This document shows, piece by piece, positions 43,839 to 53,616 of a stretch of DNA of 64,000 nucleotides; within the stretch, counting starts at the first letter, position 1, and every line of letters starts with the position of its first letter. The stretch spans positions 66,622,969-66,686,968 of the forward strand of contig OX377205.1 of NCBI GenBank assembly GCA_947396885.1. Reading direction: 5' to 3'. The notes below the pieces were generated by a model that was given only the letters and a program-made list of their open reading frames with translations, searched no databases and was not told where the DNA came from. The stretch is from Heligmosomoides polygyrus polygyrus. Lineage: Eukaryota > Nematoda > Chromadorea > Rhabditida > Heligmosomidae. The translations under genes were made by a program, and so were the position numbers.

Positions 43839-45943
43839 CAATACCGGCCTTATCTTTTGGTCTTTGGGCGGAAAAAGCGAAAAAAACCGCCTTTTCCGCC
43901 GCTTTTCTGTAGCGCTCTTCAAATTGAGCGCATTGCAAATTGAATGACATATTCGTGATCAGCACCGAGCCCTCTTCCCGATGAGCTGAAAATCGCCTAG
44001 CGAGCGCCTGAAAAATAGTTCAGTGACCTAATTCCTGCCTGGCGCCGCTGACCCCTGTGCTCGCGGGAGATAATTACACCCACAGCTCCTGAGTAGCTAA
44101 TGAAGGAAGGAGATTTGGCCTATTACAGTCTATTTTCCACCTTACATACAGCAACACATAGTGCTCTGGATTCCTTAGTATTTCACGATCATAATGATGT
44201 ACTTTTTCAGAGGATCTAATAATTTAAGTTCTATTATTTTCAGAAAATGTCTCCACTTTGGATGGCTCTAATTTTAAAATATCAACTTTGTATGTGTTTA
44301 TATTCATTTGTCCCGTTAAGCGTGATAGCTGAAAATAGTTGCGAAGTTGGACTTTTCAGATTCGAAGTGCTTAGTGATAATTATACGCTGGCAAAGTTGC
44401 CCGAACGACACTTCTTCGCAGTTAGCCACTCACTTTCCCCACTTTTGAAGTGGACACAGAATCGTTTCTTTGAAGAAAGAAGCATAGGGATTTGGAGGCC
44501 CATGCAAACTTTTTGTAGTCTTTCATGGGTGAGATTTCAAGTGGGCTAGGAGACATTTTAGCCACTCAGTGACGCAGCAAACTCACTCCAAATGCTAACT
44601 GACTGTCATTTAAAAAAATTTCAAAAATGGAAAAATAGCCTACCAGTGCATTCACCATTTAAAACTAACTCGAACGGTGGTTCAATTTCAATTTTTCGTT
44701 CACCCGCACCAGTTTACTGCGAGTCAAATGCCCAATAGCCCTGGTGCGGCCGCAGATTAGTTGGCGAGTCCGTCCCGTCGCTCGTCCTTGTGACCCCTCC
44801 CGCCATCTGAGGACGCCGTAAATCGCCTAACCAGGGTCCTCACACTTCTGGTGTCGCGGCGTTTTATTGATCCTCCCAAATACCGCGGTGCGGTCCCCGA
44901 TCGAGTTTTGACCGTATCTTTGCTCCTCTACTTACATACATGAATTTTCACCAATTCTTTGTGGACTATTTTTTACTGCTAACTTTTTAATTTGTATTTT
45001 TTGGGCGTGCGTGCTGGTAGGCTTTTGGGCTTGGCTCGCATCGAGGAGCCAAGTAACGTGGAAGTCGTGTGCGTGGAAGGAAGGTTTAAGTTCTTTTTTT
45101 TCATTCAACGTTTCACATAGACACCTTCCCGTTCACCACCAACCAGAATTTTATCCCCTCCTATTATTATGCGCACAGGATATATGCTCCTAAATAGCTA
45201 GCTTTTTAATTCGGATGTATACTCCTAAAACCTGACTCGATTTAATTTAAACCTACTTACGGATAGATAATATCACATAGTTCTTTCTACTTCCTAGCTT
45301 TCGGTGTAATTGCCTAGAGAAAGATCCGATAGCGTCCACTAGCTCAAAGATTCATCCATGAAAAACGCTAACGCTTTGGCTGAGGACACATTACATAACT
45401 CACCGTAGATACCTGACTTGAGGTGATTGAAGGAATGTGGCCGTCCTGAATTTGTAGTGTCCAAAACAGCCTTCATCTCTGCGCTGAGAAGCCACCCAGT
45501 ACCCCTTATCTTTGGGGTACTGGATGGCCCGCCCCCTCCGCGCGAATTGGGAGGGGATGGGGGTGTCAAATAAGACACCTTGGCGCTCACCGGGATGGAC
45601 ACAGAACACCCCCGGGGCGCCGTGCACCTGTTGGCCACGGCGCCCCTACGGGGTGCGGTGGAGGACTCGAACTTGAAGCCCTCCACACACGGGTACCGCC
45701 CGACAACAGCGAACACCCGCCCCGCGCCATCCGGCGGCATCGAGAGTCGGTCGATGGATGCTACTAGAGGCAGCCGTGTGGGCCGCGTCGTATTCGCCGC
45801 GGGCTGGAAGTCGCGCACAACGTGGCGTCGCGCGGTGCGACCCTGCTGCCAGGCCGCCGTATTGCAAACAACATCGCTTAGAAGGCCTTCTAAGGAATTC
45901 AGAGGAAGCAGTCATCCTACAGGCACATGCAGCACAGTGTTCC
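43839..45943. repeat. Left 2.1-kb terminal inverted repeat
   Basis: Outer end has a G/C hairpin (GGCGGAAAAAGCG... mirrored by CGCCTTTTCCGCC at about 43866-43903) just inside the terminus. The inner third (45480-45880) is very GC-rich and contains a 159-codon open frame on the minus strand (45818-45339) that is conserved in the right arm. A TTCGAACTTGAAG / CTTCAAGTTCGAA segment resembles a Pol III B box but no full tRNA fold is seen. No known protein domain. Confidence 0.9.
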
Positions 45944-45986
45944 GATCAGATCATGACGCTTAACTAAAAAAGAGCCAATAGACATT

Positions 45987-46015
45987 GTAGTTGAGGGGGG
46001 AAAGCCCTCAACTAC
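45987..46015. repeat. 11-bp-arm hairpin at the inner edge of the left repeat
   Basis: GTAGTTGAGGG at 45987-45997 and its reverse complement at 46005-46015 around GGGAAAG. It lies about 45 bp inside the end of the left arm. Confidence 0.8.
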
Positions 46016-46145
46016 GAACACTTCGAAAAGTGGGAAATTTCATACTGCGACAGTTTCTAGCCACTCCTCAAAGAGAACTATGGCAGTAAAAAAATGGATG
46101 AAAAATAGAACGCTAAGATATTCGGCTGAAAGTATTACAAAGTGG

Positions 46146-46222
46146 CTTTATTATCTATATATTATCTATATATATACTATATATTATAAATATATATATA
46201 TATATTATCTATATCTATTTAT
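46146..46222. repeat. AT-rich (TA/TATC)n tract
   Basis: Alternating TA with ATC interruptions, e.g. TATATATATATATTATC. A simple repeat in the central region of the 8.9-kb element. Confidence 0.9.
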
Positions 46223-46639
46223 CTCAACGAAATCTCAAATTTTTAAGTCATGCCAATTAGTTAAAATCACATGAAAAGGCGGAGGAGAAAATGAGTTCAT
46301 CCAAGAAGACTAGTGCAATCCAACGTTTCTGTGTTGTGTTCAGGAGTCACCGCAGCACCGCTGGGTTTCGCACCCGAGTGCAACGTAGGAGATCCGAGCG
46401 GAATCAATCAATTGGGCTAGGATCAGCCGCAAATCTCTACTGCTCAGAAACGTCGAAAATATTCATTACTCCGTAACCAAACACTTTTGCATCATTGAAA
46501 AGCTTGCAAAGAGCTTGGAATGTGTGTTTCAATCATTTCGAATCGTCAATTGCCCAACAGCCCGATAGATTAGTTCGGGAGTCAACTACCTTCCAAATTG
46601 CGGACTTCGAACGCCTCTAATTTTGCAGCTGTGAGTTTC

Positions 46640-47260
46640 TGGTTACTTATACTCATTAAATAGGTTGAGCGAATTGAATAGAACCGTGCAGCGGAGAGAA
46701 AACTTTCAGACTTCAACCATACAGCGCCTATGCGCTGCCAAAGTTGCCAACATAACACTTTTTGGCGGTGGGCAGCATTTTTTTCCTACAACTTAAATGC
46801 TCTTAATCTAATCCTCTTGGAGAGCAAAACTTGCAGGTTTGAAACTCCTGGAGAACTCCTTGCTGCCTTCCACATGCAGAGTGTCGGCTAGGTTTTAGGA
46901 GGTTTCTACTCATAAATAATCGGCCATAAACTCACTCAAAAAGCATAGTGCGATTTAAAAATTAGGTCCAATTTATCAAGGCCGTTTTCACAAACGTTCT
47001 CCAACTGATTCTGAACTGAATGGTGTCTCGATATCAATTTTCCGTTCGTTTAATCTACTTTGCCATGGCTCACAGATTCCATCGTTTGCATCGAGCAGTA
47101 GATTGGATCGAGGAGAGCAGATCCCAGCGCTCGCCTCGACTGACCCCTCGCGACCTTCCGCGGCTCTCCACGTGTCGTATATCGCCTTAGTACACTCTTC
47201 ACACCTCCAGCGCCGCGGCATATCACTGATCATCCCGGATACACTAGAAGTAAAACGCTT
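46640..47260 (-). other. Diverged internal copy of arm sequence with CxxC-like text
   Basis: Minus strand 47233-46988 reads PRRWRCEECTKAIYDTWRAA and GREGSVEASAG. The arms at about 44900-44650 contain related but broken text (HQKCEDPG, then a YGVLRWREGSQGR-like stretch) and similar DNA (TCGCCTTA...CTCACAC...CGCGGC). It therefore seems to be an older duplicate of arm sequence that may derive from a gene with a Cys pair. No function is assigned. Confidence 0.4.
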
Positions 47261-47661
47261 GGCGTTTTTTTTATATCAGAAATTGCTTACCGCAGATCTG
47301 CACTCTCTAGCTAATACTTCCGAGTCGCCTCCTTTATGCCGCACATTTGGCAGATTCAGACGAATTTATTCCAGTAGAACGACAGAAATTAGGGTCAGAA
47401 TACACACAAAACGTAAACACACATAATACGATAAAGAGATCTAAAAAACGAAGGACACGATGAGCAGTTTGGAAAGCGTTTTATGCATGCTGACTTTTGT
47501 ACATGGCATTACCCTATCATATTGAACACCTTCGGAAATGGTGGACTGTTTTGCCGCTTTTGTGGAATACGCCGTGCATAAAATTTCATGCAGTACATAT
47601 GCAATACAATATGGGATATACAAAAAAGAGCAGTGCAAGGGGAAATAACTACTTAAAGAAA

Positions 47662-48946
47662 TTACTTCGTTTCCACAATATTTCTACCACCTGCTTCAAG
47701 AACCCTCTCCATTCGCCAGCGGATGCCGTCTATGTATCTTGAGCAACACTCTGGCGTGAGTGACTTCCAGTAGGTTAAAGCAGCGTTTTTTAATTCATCC
47801 AACGTTCGCACGTTTTGTTTTCTAAATTACTGTATTTTGTATTAAAGTAAAAACGAAGACTCCAAGCTAACCTTATAAAAGTCTTCATATTTCCCCAGAC
47901 TAATTCAATAGGGTTCAAATCTGGAGACTCAGGAGGCCATTCCATTGTCTCCACTCCCCAATCCTTCATCCAATCTCTTGTATAGGCGCTCTTGTGTGCT
48001 GGTGCGTTGTCCTGCACAAGTCTAGCGAGGCCTATAGTACATTTTTTTAAAAACAGTGAAGCACTTTTCACTTGGTAAAAACTGACCACCAAATTTGTCC
48101 TCAACGCACTCTATATAAGAGGCTTCCAAAATTTCACAGTACAGCTTGCTGTCCATTCGGATAGCACCTGAGAAAAAAATCAATCTTGTCGTCCCTCTCC
48201 TTGATATTCCTCCCCATAGATGAAGCTTCGCAGGGTGCTTCGCTCTGTTTCGGAATCGCGCTGCACGATCGCCCTTCTTCGTGTAGCAATGTTTCACCGA
48301 GCAATCTACTAAAGAAGACTGGTTTTGCAACATGTGGGCATTTTTAAAGTGGTTTCAGAGGACACGTACTTTGAAGTGTTGTTTCGTCAGTGAAAATACA
48401 GTTGCTAAACGTCTCTTCATTTTCAATTTTTTCATCAGAAAAGTCCTTTCGCTTTTCTTTGTTCACATCTCGTATAAGGTGGCAATACTTCGTGTTAGCT
48501 CGAAGATACCCCATCCGACGTCTAATCCGCTTCACTTGGGTTAGACTGATCTTAATATCCCTTGCTCCAAGTTCCCTGGCTATATGTGCAGCAGAAGTAC
48601 AGCTATCAGCTGAGTAGTGATTTCTGATTGTTCCCTCTATTATGAGCATGTGATCTAAAACAGAGTTTTCACTGTTAAACGAGGTCATTGTTATGCTACG
48701 AACCGTGTAGTGCCCGAGGATGATACTCAATCCTTCTAGATGGCGTAGTACTTGAATTGAACTTAACGATGAAGCGTCGTAAAGTCTGATAGGAAACATC
48801 TCCTCCTGCCTACAAGTATTGATAAAGATTCTAAAAAACAAAAAACGGTTTAAAAATACCTCTCTTAGTCGTCTTAGGATGTCCATAGTAGTACGTCCTT
48901 TCGAACGCATGCTCACAATTATACTAAGATAATCGTGAAGAGTCAT
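47662..48946 (-). CDS. Tc1-like DD34E transposase, intact, six exons
   Basis: Exons on the minus strand: 48946-48860, 48809-48704, 48654-48370, 48308-48072, 48031-47872 and 47821-47662. Total 1035 bp, 344 aa plus TAA. Introns are 50, 49, 61, 40 and 50 bp, all GT-AG with exact phase agreement. Residues ~10-60 and 65-115 form the paired helix-turn-helix DNA-binding region (MDILRRLREAGGDVSY; AAHIARELGARDIKISLTQV). The catalytic triad is D154 (NCIFTDETTLQ), D246 (RLVQDNAPAHKS) and E281 (SPDLNPIELVW), with 34 residues between the last two. The Tc1 markers KLHLWGGISRRG and SPDLNPIE are present. It should cut at the element's inverted repeats and insert at TA. It is divergent from the BEN-like gene, with 224 bp between the start codons. 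Confidence 0.9.
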
Positions 48947-49170
48947 GGCAGTGTTGTAGTACGGACGGATAATACGCAATGATCTTCGTGCTGGCCTCGT
49001 GGGCTAGCATACAATGCGGGAACCCACCCTTGTTAAGATGAGGTCGAGCGAAAGAACCTAAGGAGCTGAACATAGGAATTGGTGTCGTGACCTTACGGTG
49101 TCAACCTGCCGGAGCATAACATACTGCTATTAGTGTTCATCTGCTCTCATCTGTCCACACTGTCTACACC
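48947..49170. promoter_or_regulatory. Shared divergent promoter region (inferred)
   Basis: The 224-bp space between the start codons of two divergent genes. No clear TATA box is seen. A bidirectional promoter here would coordinate transposase and BEN-like gene expression. This is inferred from spacing alone. It also contains an ACACC just before the BEN-gene ATG, and no TTTCAG acceptor at that ATG. Confidence 0.4.
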
Positions 49171-50325
49171 ATGGCTGAGCGTTTCGCGATTGTATATTTT
49201 CTCCGTGCGAAGAATGCAGACATTCTGCCATTATCATCTATTCACGGAGATTGTGCAGTTGGAGAAACCCGCAGGGTGACATGGCATGACAAAGCCTATT
49301 CTGCTAAGGTAACTTTCAGTGTATTTCTTAATGATGAAACTATATCTCTATAACATAACGAATATTTTGATGATTCAGATAGTCTTTGTTGGACCGAAGA
49401 AAGTTTGTGAAAGGAAGGTAAAAGATGTTTCTGTAAGCGGCGAGCTCCCGCCGCCTGTATTTGACATAGAGGACCGCCGTGAGGTGGAGACTCCGAGAAT
49501 CTCTGCAGATAGGTACACTTAGCCAGTGGAATATAGCCGACATCCATGTGGCGCTGTTCTTTCAGTTCGCTTCCAGCAATTTCATTTTTAGCTGTTCATG
49601 CTGCTTTCAATGCAGAACCCACAACGAAAAAAGATCTATGGAGATCATGGAGAGGCTGAGGCTGTTGGAGCTCAGCGTTCCAACTAAGGCCTCCATAAGA
49701 GAAGTGAGGGACGCTCAAGAAAGGACCGACAAAGAAGTAGCAAAAATCGTACCTTTGCTCGGTCTAGTGCTGCGGAGGCTTCCTGAAGGAGCGGCTAAGA
49801 AAGGTGTTTAAATCAAGTTTATGAAGAAATAGTTGCCTGTTCCTCTGATCGTACGTGCAAACTCAATTCTAGGCCCTAATTATTGCTTGCTATCAAAGCA
49901 GAAAGTGGCCAGCATCCGCACACTTCGCGGAGATGATATGCGAAAGTTTGCGTTAGACCTTGAAAGAGAGGTTTACGCGGACTACCCTTCTCAACTTTTT
50001 TTGAAGATAGAGGAGAGACACGATTCCGCCGATAGAGTGGAATTTATAAGAGAAGTACGCGGGTTACCCATTCACGTGAACATATTAGAATCTCTCACGT
50101 TTTCAGTGTGTTATGATGTTCTATGCAGTACCAGAGGAGGCTGAAAGGACTACCTGGAACACAGTTCGTAACTGCCTCAACGCTAGAGTCCGTAGAAATA
50201 AGAACAAGCGGAGAAAGACACCGCAATATGGAGGAGAATCAAGATCCCTATCCTTCAGTTCCCCTCAGAGGAGCTCTGAGACCTCACACATTGATAATTT
50301 GTATGACTTGTATGATTTCGAATAA
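49171..50325 (+). CDS. BEN-domain-like accessory protein of the Tc1-like element, five exons
   Basis: Exons 49171-49308, 49379-49512, 49616-49803, 49873-50054 and 50107-50325. Total 861 bp, 286 aa plus TAA. Introns are 70, 103, 69 and 52 bp, all GT-AG and phase-consistent. Residues 1-60 (FAIVYFLRAKNADILPLSSI...KIVFVGPKK) resemble the small N-terminal module seen with BEN and DUF4806 proteins. Residues ~92-150 are a predicted coiled coil (MEIMERLRLLELS, DAQERTDKEVAKIVPLL). Residues ~155-245 (MRKFALDLEREVYAD, SADRVEFIREC, then TWNTVRNCLNARVRRNKNKR) fit a BEN-type DNA-binding fold ending in a basic helix. The tail is Ser-rich and acidic (DNLYDLYDFE). BEN proteins bind DNA and recruit chromatin repressors. 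A role in transposition or silencing control is inferred. The BEN call needs a profile search. Confidence 0.75.
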
Positions 50326-50568
50326 TTTATAATGTGCGTAGCGTTTAAAAGATAGTTTGTATTTTGGTGCACCTGTGTCAAGAAGAAACAGATTGTGGCG
50401 TGTTGTCGTCAGCTTTGAGGAGCTAAACAAATTGCGTGAAAGTAGAAGCAATTAAATGGTGGTCTTATTGCGATGATGCATAGCCGTGTAGCGTGGGGTA
50501 CTCCAGAGAACTTGGAGGGTAGCTCTCTCCAATAAACGGTGCCCATATTGAATGTCACTATTTCCCTT

Positions 50569-52706
50569 GGAACACTGCGCTACATGTGCTTGTAGGAAGA
50601 TCAGCCAGGTCGTTGCACAGCTGGTAATGATTACTGCTTCCTCTGAATTCCTTAGAAGGCCTTCTAAGCGATGTTGTTTGCAATACGGCGGCCTGGCAGC
50701 AGGGTCGCACCGCGCGACGCCACGTTGTGCGCGACTTCCAGCCCGCGGCGAATACGACGCGGCCCACACGGCTGCCTCTAGTAGCATCCATCGACCGAAT
50801 CTCGATGCCGCCGGATGGCGCGGGGCGGGTGTTCGCTGTTGTCGGGCGGTACCCGTGTGTGGAGGGCTTCAAGTTCGAATCCTCCACCGCACCCCGTAGG
50901 GGCGCCGTGGCCAACAGGTGCACGGCGCCCCGGGGGTGTTCTGTGTCCATCCCGGTGAGCGCCAAGGTGTCTTATTTGACACCCCCATCCCCTCCCAATT
51001 CGCGCGGAGGGGGCGGGCCATCCAGTACCCCAAAGATAAGGGGTACTGGGTGGCTTCTCAGCGCAGAGATGAAGGCTGTTTTGGACACTACAAATTCAGG
51101 ACGGCCACATTCCTTCAATCACCTCAAGTCAGGTATCTACGGTGAGTTATGTAATGTGTCCTCAGCCAAAGCGTTAGCGTTTTTCATGGATGAATCTTTG
51201 AGCTAGTGGACGCTATCGGATCTTTCTCTAGGCAATTACACCGAAAGCTAGGAAGTAGAAAGAACTATGTGATATTATCTATCCGTAAGTAGGTTTAAAT
51301 TAAATCGAGTCAGGTTTTAGGAGTATACATCCGAATTAAAAAGCTAGCTATTTAGGAGCATATATCCTGTGCGCATAATAATAGGAGGGGATAAAATTCT
51401 GGTTGGTGGTGAACGGGAAGGTGTCTATGTGAAACGTTGAATGAAAAAAAAGAACTTAAACCTTCCTTCCACGCACACGACTTCCACGTTACTTGGCTCC
51501 TCGATGCGAGCCAAGCCCAAAAGCCTACCAGCACGCACGCCCAAAAAATACAAATTAAAAAGTTAGCAGTAAAAAATAGTCCACAAAGAATTGGTGAAAA
51601 TTCATGTATGTAAGTAGAGGAGCAAAGATACGGTCAAAACTCGATCGGGGACCGCACCGCGGTATTTGGGAGGATCAATAAAACGCCGCGACACCAGAAG
51701 TGTGAGGACCCTGGTTAGGCGATTTACGGCGTCCTCAGATGGCGGGAGGGGTCACAAGGACGAGCGACGGGACGGACTCGCCAACTAATCTGCGGCCGCA
51801 CCAGGGCTATTGGGCATTTGACTCGCAGTAAACTGGTGCGGGTGAACGAAAAATTGAAATTGAACCACCGTTCGAGTTAGTTTTAAATGGTGAATGCACT
51901 GGTAGGCTATTTTTCCATTTTTGAAATTTTTTTAAATGACAGTCAGTTAGCATTTGGAGTGAGTTTGCTGCGTCACTGAGTGGCTAAAATGTCTCCTAGC
52001 CCACTTGAAATCTCACCCATGAAAGACTACAAAAAGTTTGCATGGGCCTCCAAATCCCTATGCTTCTTTCTTCAAAGAAACGATTCTGTGTCCACTTCAA
52101 AAGTGGGGAAAGTGAGTGGCTAACTGCGAAGAAGTGTCGTTCGGGCAACTTTGCCAGCGTATAATTATCACTAAGCACTTCGAATCTGAAAAGTCCAACT
52201 TCGCAACTATTTTCAGCTATCACGCTTAACGGGACAAATGAATATAAACACATACAAAGTTGATATTTTAAAATTAGAGCCATCCAAAGTGGAGACATTT
52301 TCTGAAAATAATAGAACTTAAATTATTAGATCCTCTGAAAAAGTACATCATTATGATCGTGAAATACTAAGGAATCCAGAGCACTATGTGTTGCTGTATG
52401 TAAGGTGGAAAATAGACTGTAATAGGCCAAATCTCCTTCCTTCATTAGCTACTCAGGAGCTGTGGGTGTAATTATCTCCCGCGAGCACAGGGGTCAGCGG
52501 CGCCAGGCAGGAATTAGGTCACTGAACTATTTTTCAGGCGCTCGCTAGGCGATTTTCAGCTCATCGGGAAGAGGGCTCGGTGCTGATCACGAATATGTCA
52601 TTCAATTTGCAATGCGCTCAATTTGAAGAGCGCTACAGAAAAGCGGCGGAAAAGGCGGTTTTTTTCGCTTTTTCCGCCCAAAGACCAAAAGATAAGGCCG
52701 GTATTG
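50569..52706. repeat. Right 2.1-kb terminal inverted repeat
   Basis: Reverse complement of 43839-45943. Conserved open frames in the two arms (e.g. 100, 60 and 159 codons) are identical or differ by one residue. The right arm has about 40 extra bases near 50604-50630 (ATCAGCCAGGTCGTTGCACAG region) relative to the left. Confidence 0.9.
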
Positions 52707-53592
52707 TATGTCCTTTGACTTGTTGCTGGACCACCTCGTCTCCTGCACCGCGCAAAAAGCAACTCCTCTACGCTTCAGTACTTCAAGCCGCTCGCACGAG
52801 CGGCTCGTCGACGCACTCACATTTCTACGTACTCGTATTGTAATTTAATCGAGTATTAATGACAAATTCCAATAGTTCCTGACATTTAACAATACTGACA
52901 TTCGCAACTAACTAGAAAACATTGACTCTAAAATGCTCGCTGTGAAGATTCTCTCATGTACAAGAGTAGTGTTTTTTGAAACCTATGTGAAGTGTATTGG
53001 AGCAATGCATTATGGTTGCAGCCAGTTTGTTTAGACGGCTGATAGTTTTTGTCTACTGCAGATACGAATTGAAAAATTGAAAAATGAGAAACGATCCGTG
53101 AAGTCGAAGTTTGGGCAAGCAGGTCAATATTGGATACAATTGTATTACCTAAAATTATTTTACATAATAGGGGTCTATTTGACTGCTTTCGTAGAGAGAT
53201 AATTATTTCGGAAACTAATCGATATTCCAATCCCTCCGAAACACAGTGTTAAAAAAGTCTCAATCCTGGTTTTCTATCATAAACTTCTTGCATCTCAAGC
53301 TGAGACAATGTTCTACAGCTTGATCTGAAGATAAAACTGACATCCCCTGTATGGTAGACATCCAAAGTGCCCCTTTGTTTCATGTTTCGGTACATTTATT
53401 TATTTGGTATTGTAAACGTACTACTTGACATGAAGTTTTGCAGTTGAAAAATGCGCGTGATTCTGCGCTTGCAGGACTTCTATTTCAAGCAGAAATTATT
53501 GACACCTAAATTTGGTTCACGATTCCTTTCCCCGTCCACCACCTGGGGACGCGTCAGTGGTCCTGCGACAATCGTCCCGAGATCGCTCTTAA

Positions 53593-53616
53593 AAAGAGAG
53601 CCCGAAGGCTCTCTTT
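53593..53616. repeat. 10-bp hairpin, CGAA loop
   Basis: AAAGAGAGCC at 53593-53602 pairs with GGCTCTCTTT at 53607-53616 around CGAA. It is compact and perfect but of unknown meaning. Confidence 0.8.

Larger units (their letters stand above)
43839..52706. mobile_element. 8868-bp Tc1-like DNA transposon with 2.1-kb inverted repeats carrying transposase and BEN-like genes
   Basis: Begins CAATACCGGCCTTATC and ends with its reverse complement GATAAGGCCGGTATTG. TA flanks both sides (43837-43838 and 52707-52708), and removal restores RTE copy 2 to the arrangement seen in copy 1. Arms 43839-45943 and 50569-52706 are inverted copies with only isolated differences plus one ~40-bp indel near the inner end. 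The 4.6-kb centre holds two divergent intron-containing genes whose splice junctions all keep frame: a Tc1-like transposase (minus) and a BEN-like protein (plus). Tc1/mariner elements insert at TA, in agreement. The near-identity of arms and intact genes suggests recent activity. It is far longer than ordinary Tc1-like elements (about 1.3-2 kb). Confidence 0.9.
38862..52830 (-). mobile_element. RTE-clade LINE, copy 2, holding two later insertions
   Basis: Same family as copy 1. Pieces on the minus strand: 52830-52707 (5' leader and endonuclease start, EVLKRRGVAFCAVQETRW), 43838-42997 (endonuclease) and 40478-38862 (reverse transcriptase). Between them lie the 8868-bp Tc1-like element at a TA site and a truncated CR1-like LINE. 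Comparison with copy 1 shows the TA empty site (CGTCCTATGTCCC) exactly. This copy lacks the last ~165 bp of the 3' end. It is full of stops. Confidence 0.85.

Noticed and set aside
45339..45818. Arm open frame as a proven protein gene
   Set aside because: GC-rich DNA produces long open frames by chance, and other frames in the same stretch are open too. Listed only as a conserved feature of the inverted repeats.
53593..53616. Rho-independent terminator
   Set aside because: The hairpin followed by TTT looks like one, but this is a eukaryotic locus and no bacterial-type gene precedes it.
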